From: Allium sativum
Lineage: Eukaryota; Streptophyta; Magnoliopsida; Asparagales; Amaryllidaceae
Direction of reading: 5' to 3'
Length of the DNA stretch: 64,000 bases
Assembly: GCA_030737875.1 (NCBI GenBank)
Contig: CM060915.1
Location: 570,260,577 to 570,324,576 of the forward strand
Position 1 is the first letter of the stretch, and each line of letters starts with the position of its first letter. Below are positions 12,069 through 24,629 of the stretch, one piece after another. The notes beneath the pieces are model-generated. The model made no database searches. It saw nothing but the letters and a program-made list of their open reading frames with translations, and was not told where the DNA came from. A program made the position numbers and the translations under genes.

Positions 12069-13369
12069 TGGGTTCAACAAGAACATCTTGCAACCCGGCC
12101 ACACATGACCGACCACTCATTTCGCTTTAGTATATCGAATGTATATCACCAACGGTTGGGATCAGCAACCGTTTCTCGAATGGGACAACATCGACAATAG
12201 ATTTTTAGAAGTAAATGAAACTCTAGATCAGGTGATTATACACCCTAATAGGTGCGACCTACATAGCCATGCTGCCTGCCCTATTTTTGTCATTTCTCGG
12301 TTGTGAGGCTAGAGGCCACGCTTATCTCTGACAGATCGCACGTTTATTCACTTTGAATGTCACATCGTCATACCCGCCAAATCACAAATTGATATCCCCA
12401 AAAATACCATGGGTATATAGCTAAGAGAAACGAATTCCTCTGCCACCAAACGTAAATACGTTTGAAGAGATCAACTTATGCGATCTATTAGATATACTCT
12501 GTCAGACCTTCTTCCATACAGGTCGTCCTGGGATTAGACAAACCGAAGGCACTATTCAGTACATCCATCTTAAGCAATCTTTACCTAAGATTTATACAAC
12601 AGCCCTTGCACTTTACTTCGTTTTCAATTATATTGGCATATATGATTCGCAACTCTTATGCCAATACGTAGTGGTTCTTCGGATAATAATCCAACCAGTC
12701 TCTCCATATTAACTACGTTAAAAATGGTCAAACCTTTGATAGTTTGTGATTTAACTATCAAAGAAAAACACGTGTGCAAACAACGATATTATTTCCGGCT
12801 GGAAATTATATCGATCAATCATCATTTAACATTTATCTCTTTAGTTCATAATTTACTTATCTCCTGTTTCCATATATTCTAAATTCTTATTTTCTATTAT
12901 CAGAAAACATTTCTGATTCTTATTTGGAAAACATTTCCAAAACACTGGATTTAACTGATGTTTTAAATCAATATCGCCATGCCAACTCAAACCATTTACT
13001 AAATTCACTTAACCATCATTCACTATCAAACCTTACCATTCCTTAGTTAAGAAGGAAGTCAATCAAGTTGGGGTTTAATTACCTCACAGACCTTAACTGA
13101 ACAACGTTTTTACTTCGAAATAGTCAAAGTTTATCTTTTAAATCTTTAAAAACTTCCTTACGAAACTCTTGGATTCTATTTAAGAATCCACTTCTTTATT
13201 GAAAACATTGGTTATAACGATAGCGTTATAATCCCTACTTTCGAAATTTCTAACTTCCATTATAACTTTTATTCTTTAATGTGAATAAATAAACACCTAA
13301 GTTATAAATTAATAACTTTTGATTTAAACACTGGAAAGTATAAGTACTTTCCCGAATTCGATATAATCG

Positions 13370-14060
13370 AATTCGCCGATTAACTCTCTTCGAGTAATCT
13401 CTGTTTGATTAACTCTTCTTCGAATAACCTATATTCGATTATCTCTCTTTGAATAACTTATATTCGATTAACTCACTCTTTCGAATAAACTATATTCGAT
13501 CTATTTCTTTCGAATACGCTATATTCGATAATCTCCTTTCGAATAACTATATTCGATAATCTCACTTTCGAATAACTAAATTTTATTAACCCCTTTCGAT
13601 TAAACTATCATCGATAACTCCTTTCGATTAAACTAACATCGATTAACTCCTATCGATTAAACTAACATCGATTAACTCCTTCCGATTTAACTAACATGGA
13701 TAACTCCTTTCGATTAAACTAACATCGATTAACTCCTTCCGATTTAACTAACATCGATAACTGCTTTAACTCTATTCGAATAAACTATATTCGATCAACT
13801 CTAATTGAATAACTAATATTCGACTAACTCCTTCGGATTAACTCATCTGGATTAACTCGGTTTGATTAACTCAGTTTGACTAACTTAACTTAATTAACTC
13901 GACTTATTTAACTCAACTCGACTAACTCGACTTGACTAACTCGACTAACTTGACTCAATTAGCTCGACTCGACTAACTCGACTAACCATGTTCAATTAAC
14001 TCTAATTCTAATCAATTAATTCTGATTCTAATCGATTAACTCTATCTGGTTAACTCTTCG
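13370..14060 (-). repeat. Dyad-motif tandem array, LTR C
   Basis: Degenerate repeats of TCGAATAACTATATTCGA and ATCGATTAACTCC units, then shorter TCGACTAAC units near 13,900-13,990. The TCGAATA/TATTCGA inverted repeat is shared with the other arrays. Confidence 0.8.
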
Positions 14061-17000
14061 TCCATACTCAGTTTCAAATATCGATGTTGAAATCGATTCT
14101 TACTTCTTTATATAAGTCCTAACTGATATATTCTAATTATCCAATGATAAATATTTTACTTAATTTATAAAATATTATTGATAAATTATTCTTTCCAATT
14201 TATCTGTTAAAACAGAATTCTATTTAATTCCACTTTAAATAAATCCTTCCCATTTATTTGTTAAAAACAGATTTCCATATTCTATTCATTTTCCAAATAT
14301 TTTCTTTTATAATCCTATTTATTTTCCAAATAAATATTCCTTTCCAATTCTATTTGTAAATGTTTTACAAATATTTCTCTTTCTATTTTATTTGTAAATG
14401 TTTTACAAATATTCCCTTTTCATCTTTCTATTTACTTAACAAATAAATATTTTCCTTTCTATTTGTTTCACAAATATTTTCCTTTATAACTCTTATTTAT
14501 TTCCCAAATAAATAATCCCTTTATACTTCTATTTATTATCCCAATAAATATTCCTCTTTATAAAATCCTTTGATTTTATAAATAATTCCCTTTTCATCTT
14601 TTCTATTTCATTTTATTAGCAAATATCCTTTTTATAAAATCCTTTGATTTTATAAATAAATTTCCTTTTATCTTTATCATATTTATTTTCTAAATAAATA
14701 TTTTCTTTTCAAAACCCTTTTGATTTTATAACTGTTTTCTTTTATAAAATCCCTTTTTCCTTTTCTATATAAAATCCATTGATTTTATATAACTAATTTA
14801 TTTTCAAAATATACTTTGAAAATACCAATTCTACATGCCAGTATTTCTTACGGTAGTTAAAATACCAAATCACAATGATCGATATCATTTAAACACACAT
14901 CATCATCAACGGATTTTATATCAAATCATATGTTACAATATATGAAAACAGTAAAATAAATGTTAAGGAATCCAGTTGGATTCCTCCAACCTGTTTCCCT
15001 GCATCATAGATGTTAAACCATATAATTAACATCGATTTCATTTCATTATGAAATATTCTGCTAAACAGAATCAACATTTGATTAACGATTTATATATATA
15101 TCGTTATCTATAATTTCAACCAACACATAAGCAATTCAACCAAACAGTTAACACACAGAAATCAACAGACGATTTAACAGTTCTAAAAATACGTTATAAA
15201 ATATAACTGTTCAGAGTTGGTGAGTTTTACTCACATTGGCAGTTCATCGTTACAGAACGATAAACTGTTGTTTGAATTGAATCAAACAATTTGTTTCGCC
15301 ATAGATTCAAATGAGCTCCAATCCACTCCCAGTCAGATCCATTGGGTAGTGTCCGTCCATATGATCCTATCGGATCTTGTTTCGCTGAATTCCGATGATA
15401 TATGAAAAAGTTATCACTTATACAAGTTATTACGATATTAAAATTATATAAAAACATAGGGTTTCAACTTCCATTGGGCCTCACCCCTTTCCTCGGCCCA
15501 TTTAACCTTGAGAAACGCATATCTGCATTTTTCTTATTCCTCCTCCGTATGTCTTCAAAACCGAATAGAAAAACATGGCACTTCACTAATCCTTCAAGCA
15601 CACAACCCCCTCATCTCTTCATAATAATTTAAACCAAGAACTCCAAATCCATTCTCTTCGATCGCTCTCCCTTTCTATACCTGAGATGCAAAACTCGCCC
15701 TCTTCCTGTACTCGCGTCGCCAAGCCACCATCTACAGCAGACCAAACTTTTTAATCACGGAATTTCACAAATCCTCCACAGACAAAGCCATATTCAACCA
15801 CAAACCCAAATGCGAACTCCATTTCGTTAATCGTTGTTCAGATTTCGTGAATGCCTCAAAGTTACAGGCGCTGGTCGAAACGCGAGCAAAAGAAGATTGC
15901 ATCGCACCATACAAATCTTATATAGAAACGAAGCTGATCTCAAAGCAATTCCAAAGATACAAGTCTTGTATTTTCTTGTAATTTATTTGAATTGTTTTCG
16001 ATTTTTAAGGATGGACATTTTGCTGAAGAAATGAAAAATGTTGGCGGCTCATTTTTTTGTTTGTTGCTGTTGAATTTCTTATGACCTAATGAACGACTAC
16101 TTATAGTCAAGAATATGAGTTGTTTAAAGAAAACAATTCACATATATTATATATATATATAACCAATTTAAAAATCCATGTGATTACTTCGATTTCCTGC
16201 TTACTTAATACCTGACACTGCTACTCATCTGTTTCAATTTGAAGTGATCAAAGAACCATATACACATACGTGGTGTTCTTGGAATCATGTATAGTAGTAG
16301 GATCCATATTAGAGAAGATAGGTAGCCAAAAGCCAACGAGCGTCTTCCAGAAGCCATTGTGGAAGTTGTGCACGTGCACATTATTATTCTTAGGGATAAA
16401 ACAAGTCTAAACAGACCATAAAACATGAACTCACTTTGATAAACTTAAATTGTCTTGCTTCTCAAAGTGATGTTCTTTTTCCTTTATTGTCGTCACCCAA
16501 AATTTCATTACTTTACGGATCACCCTCGACAGATATAAATATATCATCATACCGAGCAATGTGTCACGGTTCCACAAATATAATTAGATCGGTAGGTTAA
16601 CTCATATTGTGAAACCCCAAAATCGCTGATTAAGGTGCAAAATACTCCAAATAAAAAGTTGCTTATTTAATTAATTAAAAATTACAGTAAAATTCTAAAA
16701 ATTAAATTACCACTACATCTCAAAAGAACCTTGTCTAAATTCAAAACCGGTATCTAGTTATATCGAATAAACCGTTACGGTCGATAAACGATTCTATAAC
16801 GACTATTTTAAAATTTGTTTTGGACACAAATCACAATCTACACGATGAAATCCAGATTTTTCTCTTCTACAAGAAAAATATCGTTCAACAGATTCGAACG
16901 TTTCTTGTTTCACAGAAATCCGGTTTAAAACGGACCTTGTATATTCAGTTGAAGTTCGAATCACCAAATAGCGAACTACCGCTCCATTTCGAGCTCGATT

Positions 17001-17277
17001 ATAATTATATTATAATTCTACGTTCAAACTTTGTTTATATAATATATTCGTTATTATAATTCAACTCTAAACTGAATTATATACTTTGAATTGTCCAGTT
17101 CACACAATATTGTGAATTCCACTAATTCTGATTATTTTTGAATTAAATATATTATTTAATTATTATTTTAATTAAATATTCAATATTATTTAATCAAATA
17201 AACGTTTAAATTACCCAACCATTATTTTAAATAATTAAATTAATTAATTATTCGACCAAAAAATACGGGTCGTTACA

Positions 17278-17589
17278 AGGAGGCTTCAGAATTATCTAGC
17301 TATGGTTTTTTCGCTGTGTTGTAAGTGCCGTACTTTGGAAATGATATGTATATTCAAGTACAGATTTATATTTCAAAGTTATGTTATGAAATATATTTAT
17401 TCGTTCCATTGTGAGATTTGTGTTTACTCCGATGTCGTTTGTTCTTCTTCTTCTTTTATTCTAAGTTTCTATCTTATCTATCCTCTCCTTCTAATTTCTT
17501 TCATTAACTACTAGTATTTTCGATCCTTGGATGTTCGATATGTGTTGTATATAGGATAACCTAGATCGACTTTTTTCTGGGACGTTACA
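17278..17589 (+). mobile_element. 3' LTR of element AB, right part (U5 end)
   Basis: Continues LTR B after the nested solo LTR. GCTTCAGAATTATCTAGC onwards matches the U5 end of the sister families (reverse complement of 50,891-51,190), and the LTR closes with GGGACGTTACA at 17,579-17,589. The flank TTAGC (17,590-17,594) should be the target-site duplication if the left end outside the window carries the same five bases. Confidence 0.85.
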
Positions 17590-18902
17590 TTAGCCAAGTT
17601 CTTCGGGAGGTGAACCGCAGGACATATTACATTCATCACATCATATAATTGAATTGTAGCTTTGAGATGTTGGGATCCTTGGCTGCTTTCTGGTATCCCC
17701 TTATTCACAATCATAGCCGCTAAGACCATATGAATCATCTTTGGAGTAGTGCTCGGACTGTTCCATATAACCGTCATTCGATGCTCCGTCAATTGGACAA
17801 GTTTAAGTCACATAAATAAGGTGGTCATTACTCGTTAGCGAGCAAAATTATTTTCATCGATGAAATCTATACACCATCAGAACTAAAGAAAAGGAAGTTG
17901 CTATGAGAAAATCAATGTCTCGTAAACTGTCATTGATAACAAGCTGAATCTGATCAATAGCTCCTCACATTGTCTTACTGATGTAAATTAGTGTCATGGC
18001 TCGGGGAAGAATCCCAGTCGCTGCCAACTCGCTGTGATATTCTCAAACTATCCGTCTAATCTTCATTAACAAGCTTCGATGACTGCTGTTAGCCAAAATA
18101 CGTGCCAAGACGAAAACGAGCCATGTTCCGAGCCGAAAGCTAGCCATGCTCCGAAGCCAAAGGCGGGTCGTCAACGGGTCCGGGCGTAGCGCCGGTGGGG
18201 GTCCGGGGCCCCAGAGTCCTGGTGGCGATCAACCTAGCCAGTTAGGTCGAAAATGTGGGCACCACATGGTTTTTCCGATTTTGGAAGATGGAGCCTTTTC
18301 TGAAATGATCAGAAAATGTGTTTATTTCTCAAAAACAGCCATATCGGGTCGGATCGGAAAATTCCTTCAAGTCACGGATCGGGAGTGCCTTCAGGTTGGG
18401 TCGGATCGGACAAGTTCCTCTGGGCCGGTTGCTTCGGGTGTCATTCCGGGTCCGATCAACATTTAGTCTTTGGGAGTCGTGCGGGTCGGATTTGGGTACC
18501 CCGAACCGATACGAGCTCTCATCCGATCCGGGATTCTTAGTGTGATAGAAAATAGAATGCCCTCTCCAATTTGAAGGCCTATCATCCATCTGCATCGATC
18601 CGCTACTATCTATCCTACCCGAAGTCTTCTATTGTATCCGATCTGAATGCTTCACCTACATCCAATCCGAAGACTTCATCAAAACTAAAAACATATTCGA
18701 TCTGATTCAGAAGGTTTCCTAGACTCCACTTCTGGATTTTGGCAATTGTTGCTGGCCGAAGTGGAGATGACTTCCCGTCTGGTGATCTCCACGATTGCAA
18801 ATATAGTTTCATAGGATTTCCCCATCGAACTTGGTGATTAGATAGTATACTGGAGAATCCTTATATGCTGAAATTTTTCATTTCTCAGTGCAAGCACTAG
18901 AA
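17590..18902 (-). mobile_element. Probable leader of a Tat-like element, coding content unrecognised
   Basis: Lies downstream, on the minus strand, of the LTR at 18,903-19,611 and just after its PBS-like sequence, so it is most simply that element's leader, cut off by element AB. A minus-strand open stretch at 17,590-17,792 has no family I recognise. GC-rich GGTCCGGGCGTAGCGCC lies at about 18,178-18,195, and repeated GGTCGGATCGG words at 18,345-18,540. Nothing else is identifiable. Confidence 0.4.
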
Positions 18903-19611
18903 TGTTAGACCAAAAAATGGTTCTAACACCCAATTGACTAGATTTTATAGAGAATAATTGAGAATAATCATCAAGAAGCGTAGAAAAGCAATGAACACAC
19001 AAGATTTATAGTGGCTCAACATTAACGAGCCTACCTCCACTTTATAGTTTCTCATTTCATTCTGGAATTACAATTACAATGAGTATATTCATACAATCAC
19101 TCGAAATCAATAAATATTTCCCTCCGAATTCATCGATTTTCATTGGAGAAGAAAGTGGTTCTCTATGGAGGGATTCGGTCATGGCAGCCATGAACAAACA
19201 AAGCGTCAAAAACCTCCCTGAAATCTCCACGAAATGTTGTATTTATAGGCGAATGGAGGTTGCTGCTAGGATCGGTTCAGGTCTGATGTGGCAGCCATCC
19301 AACGGGTCATGGAAAAGTAGTAGGAGACGTAGAGAAACGGTTTCTAGATTGTGGGCAGCCACGTGTAAGTAGATCCGAATGATAAGCCTAGAAAATAGGA
19401 GCACACAGCTTCAGGCGGTTCGGATAGAGGGTACTCCGATCCGATCCGAAGGGGGTATCTGATCCGAAAGTGGGAATCCGATCCGGTTACATTTGCATGT
19501 GTAATTCAAGTTTTCCAACTTTCTATCACACCATCCAAGTGATCGCCAATCAATGTAAGTACATACTCAAGTCCCTGGCTTTGGGTAGCCTGGTTACAAA
19601 GAAGGCTAACA
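18903..19611 (-). mobile_element. Tat-like 5' LTR (LTR1)
   Basis: 709 bp. The plus strand begins TGTTAGACC and ends AAGGCTAACA, matching both ends of the LTR at 26,408-27,137. On the minus strand a TATA box CTATAAATA lies at 19,240-19,248. About 200 bp further on is the signature CCACTATAAATCTTGTGT with GTGGAGGTAGGCTCG, a sequence pair seen in all Tat-like LTRs of this window. The PBS-like AGTGCTTGCACTGAG directly follows on the minus strand (18,886-18,900), marking it as a 5' LTR or a solo LTR with remnant. Confidence 0.7.
19240..19248 (-). promoter_or_regulatory. LTR1 TATA box
   Basis: CTATAAATA on the minus strand. The other two Tat-like LTRs have TATAAATA at corresponding places, near 26,735-26,745 and at 37,044-37,052. 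Confidence 0.55.
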
Positions 19612-20245
19612 ATGCATAACAAACCAAACACTTAACACAAGCATAACTCTCTTGAAACTTCGGCTGAAACCCTAACTATGGCGACTTCACTGAAAACTTC
19701 AATTTTCGCTCCTTCAATTAAATCAAGAGATTCGTGGAAGTTCCCAAACTTTGTCTTCATTGGTGTAGTGCATAGACCTATTATGCTTCATACTTGAGTC
19801 ATCATAAGAGATGGATCCGTGGTGATTGAGTGCAATAAAACAATCAAGCTTTTGATGCTTGCTTCTATCCTTCAGACCTGAAGTGCTATCACCATTTCCT
19901 TTAAAACATAGCCTACAACCCTCAATATTGTTGATGTTGGTGAAGTCATTACTCACTGGAGCCTAAATCTCTTAAGAGTGGTTGTTGTTTCCTTCACAGC
20001 AAATACATAAGTCGTATACTTGGTTGTTCAATAGGCTTTTGTGGTGGTAATTTCCAATTCTCTGATTCTGAATATCGGGAAAACTGATGAGTTTCATTTT
20101 TAGAGAGTTTGATCCTCTGAAACGCTGGTTAGTGGTAGTCCCTCTTCGCCTTTGTAGTTTTGCCCATCGGGTTGGGATGGCCACCTCCATGAGGACGGCC
20201 AGAGGACGAGTGACTCTAATCTATTCTGAAACTTGAGAAGTTACA
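19612..20245 (-). other. LINE-flanking sequence, no gene recognised
   Basis: Two minus-strand open stretches (19,723-19,956 and 19,972-20,190) contain scattered Cys residues (for example CICCEGNNNHS) but match no family I recognise. The region follows a LINE 3' coding end and may be its decayed tail or another fragment. Confidence 0.3.
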
Positions 20246-20760
20246 TTAATGCTTGGTGTTAAAGTTTATACCAAGGGAAATTTCAGTACTAAATTTCCCG
20301 CTATGTAAGAATGTGTCAACACAATTTTCTTCAATATCAATCTTATCCATATGACTATCATATTCATTGTTATGATGTTTGGAAAGTTTTCGAATAAGTA
20401 TAAAACAATCAAAGTTGGTGATATTCCAAAGTTGGAAATTGATCTTTTCTTTGTTGCCATGTAGTCTTTGGTTTCTTTCTTCCCACAAATGATAAATGAT
20501 GGTGGTTAAAAATAGATGCAGTTTAGAAATCTTCTAGAATATACAAATGATAAATGATGGTGGTTAAAAATAGATGCAGTCTTGAAATCTTCTAGAATAT
20601 ACGCTACTGCATCTATAATGCTTTGTACACATCTAGTTTAATTGATGTTTAGATATTATTCGGTAATGCACCAAATATGACTTGAATAAGAGCAACCAAA
20701 AAATAAATGACCTATGCTTTCTGGGTCTGTTTTGCATAATAGACATAAGTTGTTTCCATT
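20246..20760 (-). pseudogene. LINE ORF2 C-terminus (zf-RVT region), fragment
   Basis: The minus-strand reading contains LCLLCKTDPESIGHLFFGC and then SSHIW, the Cys-rich zf-RVT motif near the end of plant L1-type ORF2 proteins. WEERNQRLHGNK follows, the usual closing motif. Stops and a 58 bp tandem duplication (20,488-20,545 and 20,546-20,602) disrupt the frame. Upstream coding continues beyond the solo LTR, at 24,586-24,629. Endonuclease and RT domains are absent here. Confidence 0.75.
20488..20602. repeat. 58 bp tandem duplication within LINE fragment
   Basis: Two adjacent copies of a unit beginning ATGATAAATGATGGTGG and ending CTTCTAGAATATAC, differing at two to three bases. It lies in the decayed LINE coding region. 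Confidence 0.85.
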
Positions 20761-21121
20761 TGTAACACCCCTTATTTTTAACTACATTAAAAGAGGATAA
20801 ATTAAAGAATAATTAATTTAATATTAAGAATTAAGCGAATCGGACTACGTCATTACGTCCGTCTCGAAATTCTGGTCAGGATTGACACATGGTTTGCATA
20901 AAACGGATAATGTATGAAGAAGTCATGAACGGTAGAGGTTTGATGATCAAAACAGGGATAACTGGCGCACTTGACAAGTGCACTAAGGCAACTTTACACT
21001 GGGGCCCCTGCCAAGTGCGCCCATAATGTTTTTGGGTATCCGACCTTTTTCCAAGTGGGTGGCGAACCATGACCTGATTCACCCTAGGGCTGAGGTGGCA
21101 TTCGAATTCTGGGGGCTGGTA

Positions 21122-21133
21122 GCTATAAATATA
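21122..21133 (+). promoter_or_regulatory. TATA box in 3.8 kb solo LTR
   Basis: GCTATAAATATA lies about 360 bp from the LTR start and fits a U3 promoter; the transcript would then begin near 21,155. Confidence 0.5.
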
Positions 21134-21489
21134 TCATCATTTCTCTTGTTTTCTCATATGAAAAACAATGGAGGCTAGATGCCGTCAGTGCTTGAACTGA
21201 ATCTAACATTTTCTTCTCCTACAAATCAAGCGCCTCTAGTATAGATCTGAGATTCAAATTTCAGTTTTCTCCTTCTATTCACATAGATCTGATCCTTGTG
21301 AGTATAGTTACTTTTAGGTTTAAATGACTAAAAGTAAACATTTATGACTATGATTTGGATATACATCTGTGATTAAATCATCTTGGATTTATCACATTTT
21401 GTGAATCTAAAATATTCTATGGCTTGGATCTCAATATTTATCATATTAGATCTATTGTAAATTTTGAATTTATGATATCCTCGAATCTT

Positions 21490-21730
21490 AACATGTAATA
21501 TGCTAGATCTACTTCTATAGATCTAATTCATTTGTGATGTCATATTTGGGATCTTAACTTGTATTATGCTAGAACTACTTCTATAGATCTAATTCATTTA
21601 TGATGTCATATTTGGGATCTTAACTTGTACTATGCTAGATCTACTTCTATAGATCTATTCACTTGTGATGACATTTTTGGGGTCTTAACTTGTACTATGT
21701 TAGATCTATTTTCTTCAGATCTAATCCTTT
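21490..21730 (+). repeat. 66 bp tandem repeat, about 3.5 copies
   Basis: Units start at GCTAGATCTACTTC (21,502, 21,568, 21,634, about 21,699). Each contains TATAGATCTAATTCA and GGGATCTTAACTTGTA. AGATCT words continue in degraded form to about 21,970. Confidence 0.8.
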
Positions 21731-22369
21731 TGTGGTCAATTCATCATGTCACATATGCAGATCTTACCTTTTCTCTAAGTTTGTGGTTAATTTTGGATTA
21801 TCAGTATATGGACAATTGAACCTTTGTTTAGATCTAGTTTTATCATTCCCCTTTTTACTAGATCTATTTTTATGTCCAACTTAACTATCATATTATAATT
21901 AATTAAGATCTGTTATTATTGGACATATGAGTTTTTATTTGGATCTGTTCATCCTAAGTATTGGATCTAATTTTATCATTACCCTTTTTACTATATCTGT
22001 TTTTATGTCCACTTTATTAGGCCTATTACTTGTCTATGCCTGTATATATGTTCATGTCACTTTTAGAATGGTCACTATTGTCATTTTTCCCATCACCTTT
22101 CCCTTTTATTGTTCATGAGTAGGCTATTTTCTAGCCTAGATGCCGTCAAATATATGTGAATACGTTAGTTAGGGAATGGGGGAAAAAGTTAGAATTGGCA
22201 TAATTTAAATAATGTTTATATGAATTGGACATATAATTCAAAAGGGGGAAGTGGGGACATAATCACCTATAAAGACATTGGTAAGAATTGGATAAAAATA
22301 GAATGTTTAATAATTACAATTAGAGATTGTTATTGCACTTATGACACGTGGTTAGTTTGCATTAGTGGT

Positions 22370-22560
22370 GGAAGTCTGCCCGGACCCAACCCGCATATCC
22401 AACAGCCACTAATGTTGAGCCTAATGTGGGAGCTCTAAGTGCGCAAATATGAGACGGGCTATGACAAGAGGTTAGCCCCAGCTGTGGAATAAGACTGCCC
22501 GGACCCGACCGACATATCCAGCATCCACAAGTTGCAGGCCTAATGTGGGAGGTCAACCCC
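22370..22560 (+). repeat. Two diverged copies of a CCGGACCC unit
   Basis: CTGCCCGGACCCAACCCGC...CATATCCA (from 22,376) recurs as CTGCCCGGACCCGACCGAC (from 22,494), each followed by CCTAATGTGGGAG. A related sequence on the opposite strand near 25,925-26,010 ties the 24,630-26,407 LTR to this family. Confidence 0.65.
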
Positions 22561-23277
22561 ATTATAAACCATAAATGGACATAGTAATAAATTGGACTAT
22601 TTAACCTAATCTAATCCATAAGGGATTGTATGAATATGAACTAAAGTTAGGGTTAAGTAAAATTAATTGGACAGTGGATGGCTTAAGCAAATCTTGGGGT
22701 GGTGGGTAATATTAGTATATATAGGCCTACAAACTTGGCCCATTATAAACCATAAATGAACATAGTAATAAATTGGACTATTTAATCTAATCTAATCCGT
22801 AAGGGATTGTATGAATATGAACTAAAGTTAGGGTTAAGTAAAATTAATTGGACAGTGGATGGGTTAAGCAAATCTTGGGGAGGTAGGTAATATTAGTATA
22901 TATAGGCCTACAAACTTAACCGTTAAATAAACATGCTTGGATTAGTGGGAGGATTAAGTAAACCGTGGGTAGATGGGAAATATTAGTATAATAGGCCCAC
23001 AAACTTAACCGTTAAATAAACATGCTTGGATCAGTGGGAGGGTTAAGTAAATCTTAGGTAGGTGGGTAATGTTAGTATATATAGGCCCAAAAACTTAACC
23101 ATTAAATAAACATGCTTGGATCAGTGGGAGAGTTAAGTAAATCTTGGGTAGGTGGTTAATATTAGTATATATTGGCCCACTAACTTAACCCTTAAATAAA
23201 CATGCATGAATCAGTGGGAGGGTTAAGTAAATCTTGGGTAGGTGGGTAATATTTACGTATAGGCCCACAAACTTAAC
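22558..23277 (+). repeat. 180 bp and 90 bp tandem repeats in solo LTR
   Basis: Two 180 bp units (22,558-22,737 and 22,738-22,917) start at CCCATTATAAACCATAAATG. Four shorter units of about 90 bp follow, starting near 22,919, 23,009, 23,099 and 23,189, each with GTTAAATAAACATGC, GGGTTAAGTAAATC and TATAGGCCCAC. The 90 bp unit looks like the end of the 180 bp unit amplified on its own. Confidence 0.8.
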
Positions 23278-24585
23278 CCAATAAGGTTATGTAATTAAAG
23301 ACACCTAGTGGTATACATAACCGGAGGGAATAATAAAGTAATGTAATAAAAGACACCTTTTAGGGTAAGCATAACTGATAGAAATGAATAGGGCTATGTA
23401 ATTAAATATACCTAGTGGTATACATAGTCAGTGAAAACCTAGTGGGTGATACAAGTCAAAGGGGAGAGCTTGTATCATATTGTGTGGGACCCATTTTCAG
23501 TCAGTAATCTGGAGTAGGTATCAAACAAAATACTCCGTACTAGGCGGAGAAGGGGCACGCTTACTAACTGATTGTAAGAGATCCAAATGTAGAGGCGGTG
23601 CGTTCTAATGGAGTCATGTGTGTGCATGACTCCGCCTGCTCGGGAAGATAAGATGATGTGACATTAGTAGATATGGTTGTGCACATCCGGGAAATGAAAG
23701 GTTGCCACTTTAGGGAATGATACACCCTACTGTAGGGCCAGCACAGGGTATCTACGGAGTAGGGAGCCAATCGACTAGGGTAGTAAATAAGGTACATCTA
23801 GTCTTGTCTGTTTCTGTGGGGTACCTATGTTTTTGTTGTGGCTAACACCAGTTATTCCTATTTAGGTACTAGCTAATTCTATTTGGGTTAAAATCCGTTA
23901 CTAGAATACACCTAAAACTACCATTATGTTTCTGTTGGGATCATCCTTTTTCAGTTAAGCAATTAGGGAGTATGTAATCCTGTTACGTACTTGTTATACT
24001 AGTATTGGTGCAGAGAATAAACAGAGTAATCATTAGAAGCGTAAACACCTTATCCTGTCTACCTTGTCACACCTGCCTTTTATGTAGTAATCTCTCTCTA
24101 ATCCACTTTATATTCCTTCCATGCCACTTTTATTTGTTTACTTGCTAAAAGTTACTAGACTCGCCAAACTTTATGTCTGACCCTTTTTGTTTCTCCTCCT
24201 TTCTTCTGTTCACCCCCAGGTTCTTAGGGAGGAAACACTCAAGCTTGACCGTGATTCTGCTTACTTTTGCTAGAGCTGCTGATATGTATGGCTCAAGCTC
24301 GTATCCTTGTTGCTATTGCTATATTTTGTTCTAGGGGAATTTTACTTCTTTTATGTACTTTGATATTTTTGAAGTACAAGACAGTAATTTTTATCTTGTA
24401 ATGGGCTTTTATGTTTCAGACATGCGATGATTTTGGACCATGGTATCTTACGATAAATAAAGTTTTTGTTCTACTGTTATTCTATATATCTGTCTTGTAA
24501 TATTCTATGTCTGTTTACCTATAACACTTCACGAAACTTAATGCATTCCCTTTATGAGTGACATTAATGGACGTGGGGTGTCACA

Positions 24586-24629
24586 CCATTCTTGTTCCAT
24601 TTGAAGAATATATCTATGGTGGGTATATG
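24586..24629 (-). pseudogene. LINE ORF2 fragment upstream of solo LTR
   Basis: The minus strand reads DIFFKWNKNG, which continues in frame into NNLCLLC at 20,760 once the solo LTR and one CCATT are removed. Only about 45 bp remain before another LTR starts at 24,630, so the rest of this LINE is lost or lies outside the window. Confidence 0.6.

Larger units (their letters stand above)
11338..17277 (-). mobile_element. Solo LTR C of a sister LARD family, nested in LTR B
   Basis: 5,940 bp, minus orientation. It ends in TATAATGACTCGG at the left (normally TGTAACGACCCGG) and in CGGGTCGTTACA at the right. The 5 bp duplication AGGAG lies on both sides (11,333-11,337 and 17,278-17,282), and LTR B continues across it without loss. 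There is no PBS, PPT or interior, so it is a solo LTR left by LTR-LTR recombination. It shares the whole architecture with the 50,891-56,492 LTR but is clearly diverged. Its dyad array is at about 13,370-14,060 and its AT-rich array at 14,220-14,720. Confidence 0.92.
20761..24585 (+). mobile_element. Solo LTR, 3.8 kb, with TSD CCATT
   Basis: 3,825 bp from TGTAACACCCC to GGGGTGTCACA, with inverted ends. CCATT lies on both sides (20,756-20,760 and 24,586-24,590). Removing LTR plus one duplication rejoins the LINE frame across the site, which confirms both borders. The plus orientation is suggested by a TATA box (GCTATAAATATA) at 21,122-21,133 and an AATAAA at about 24,456-24,461. Three internal tandem arrays are listed separately. 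No PBS or coding sequence. Confidence 0.9.

Noticed and set aside
17511..17792. 93-codon minus-strand ORF
   Set aside because: It runs across the border of LTR B at 17,589 into foreign sequence, so it is chimeric, and I recognise no domain.
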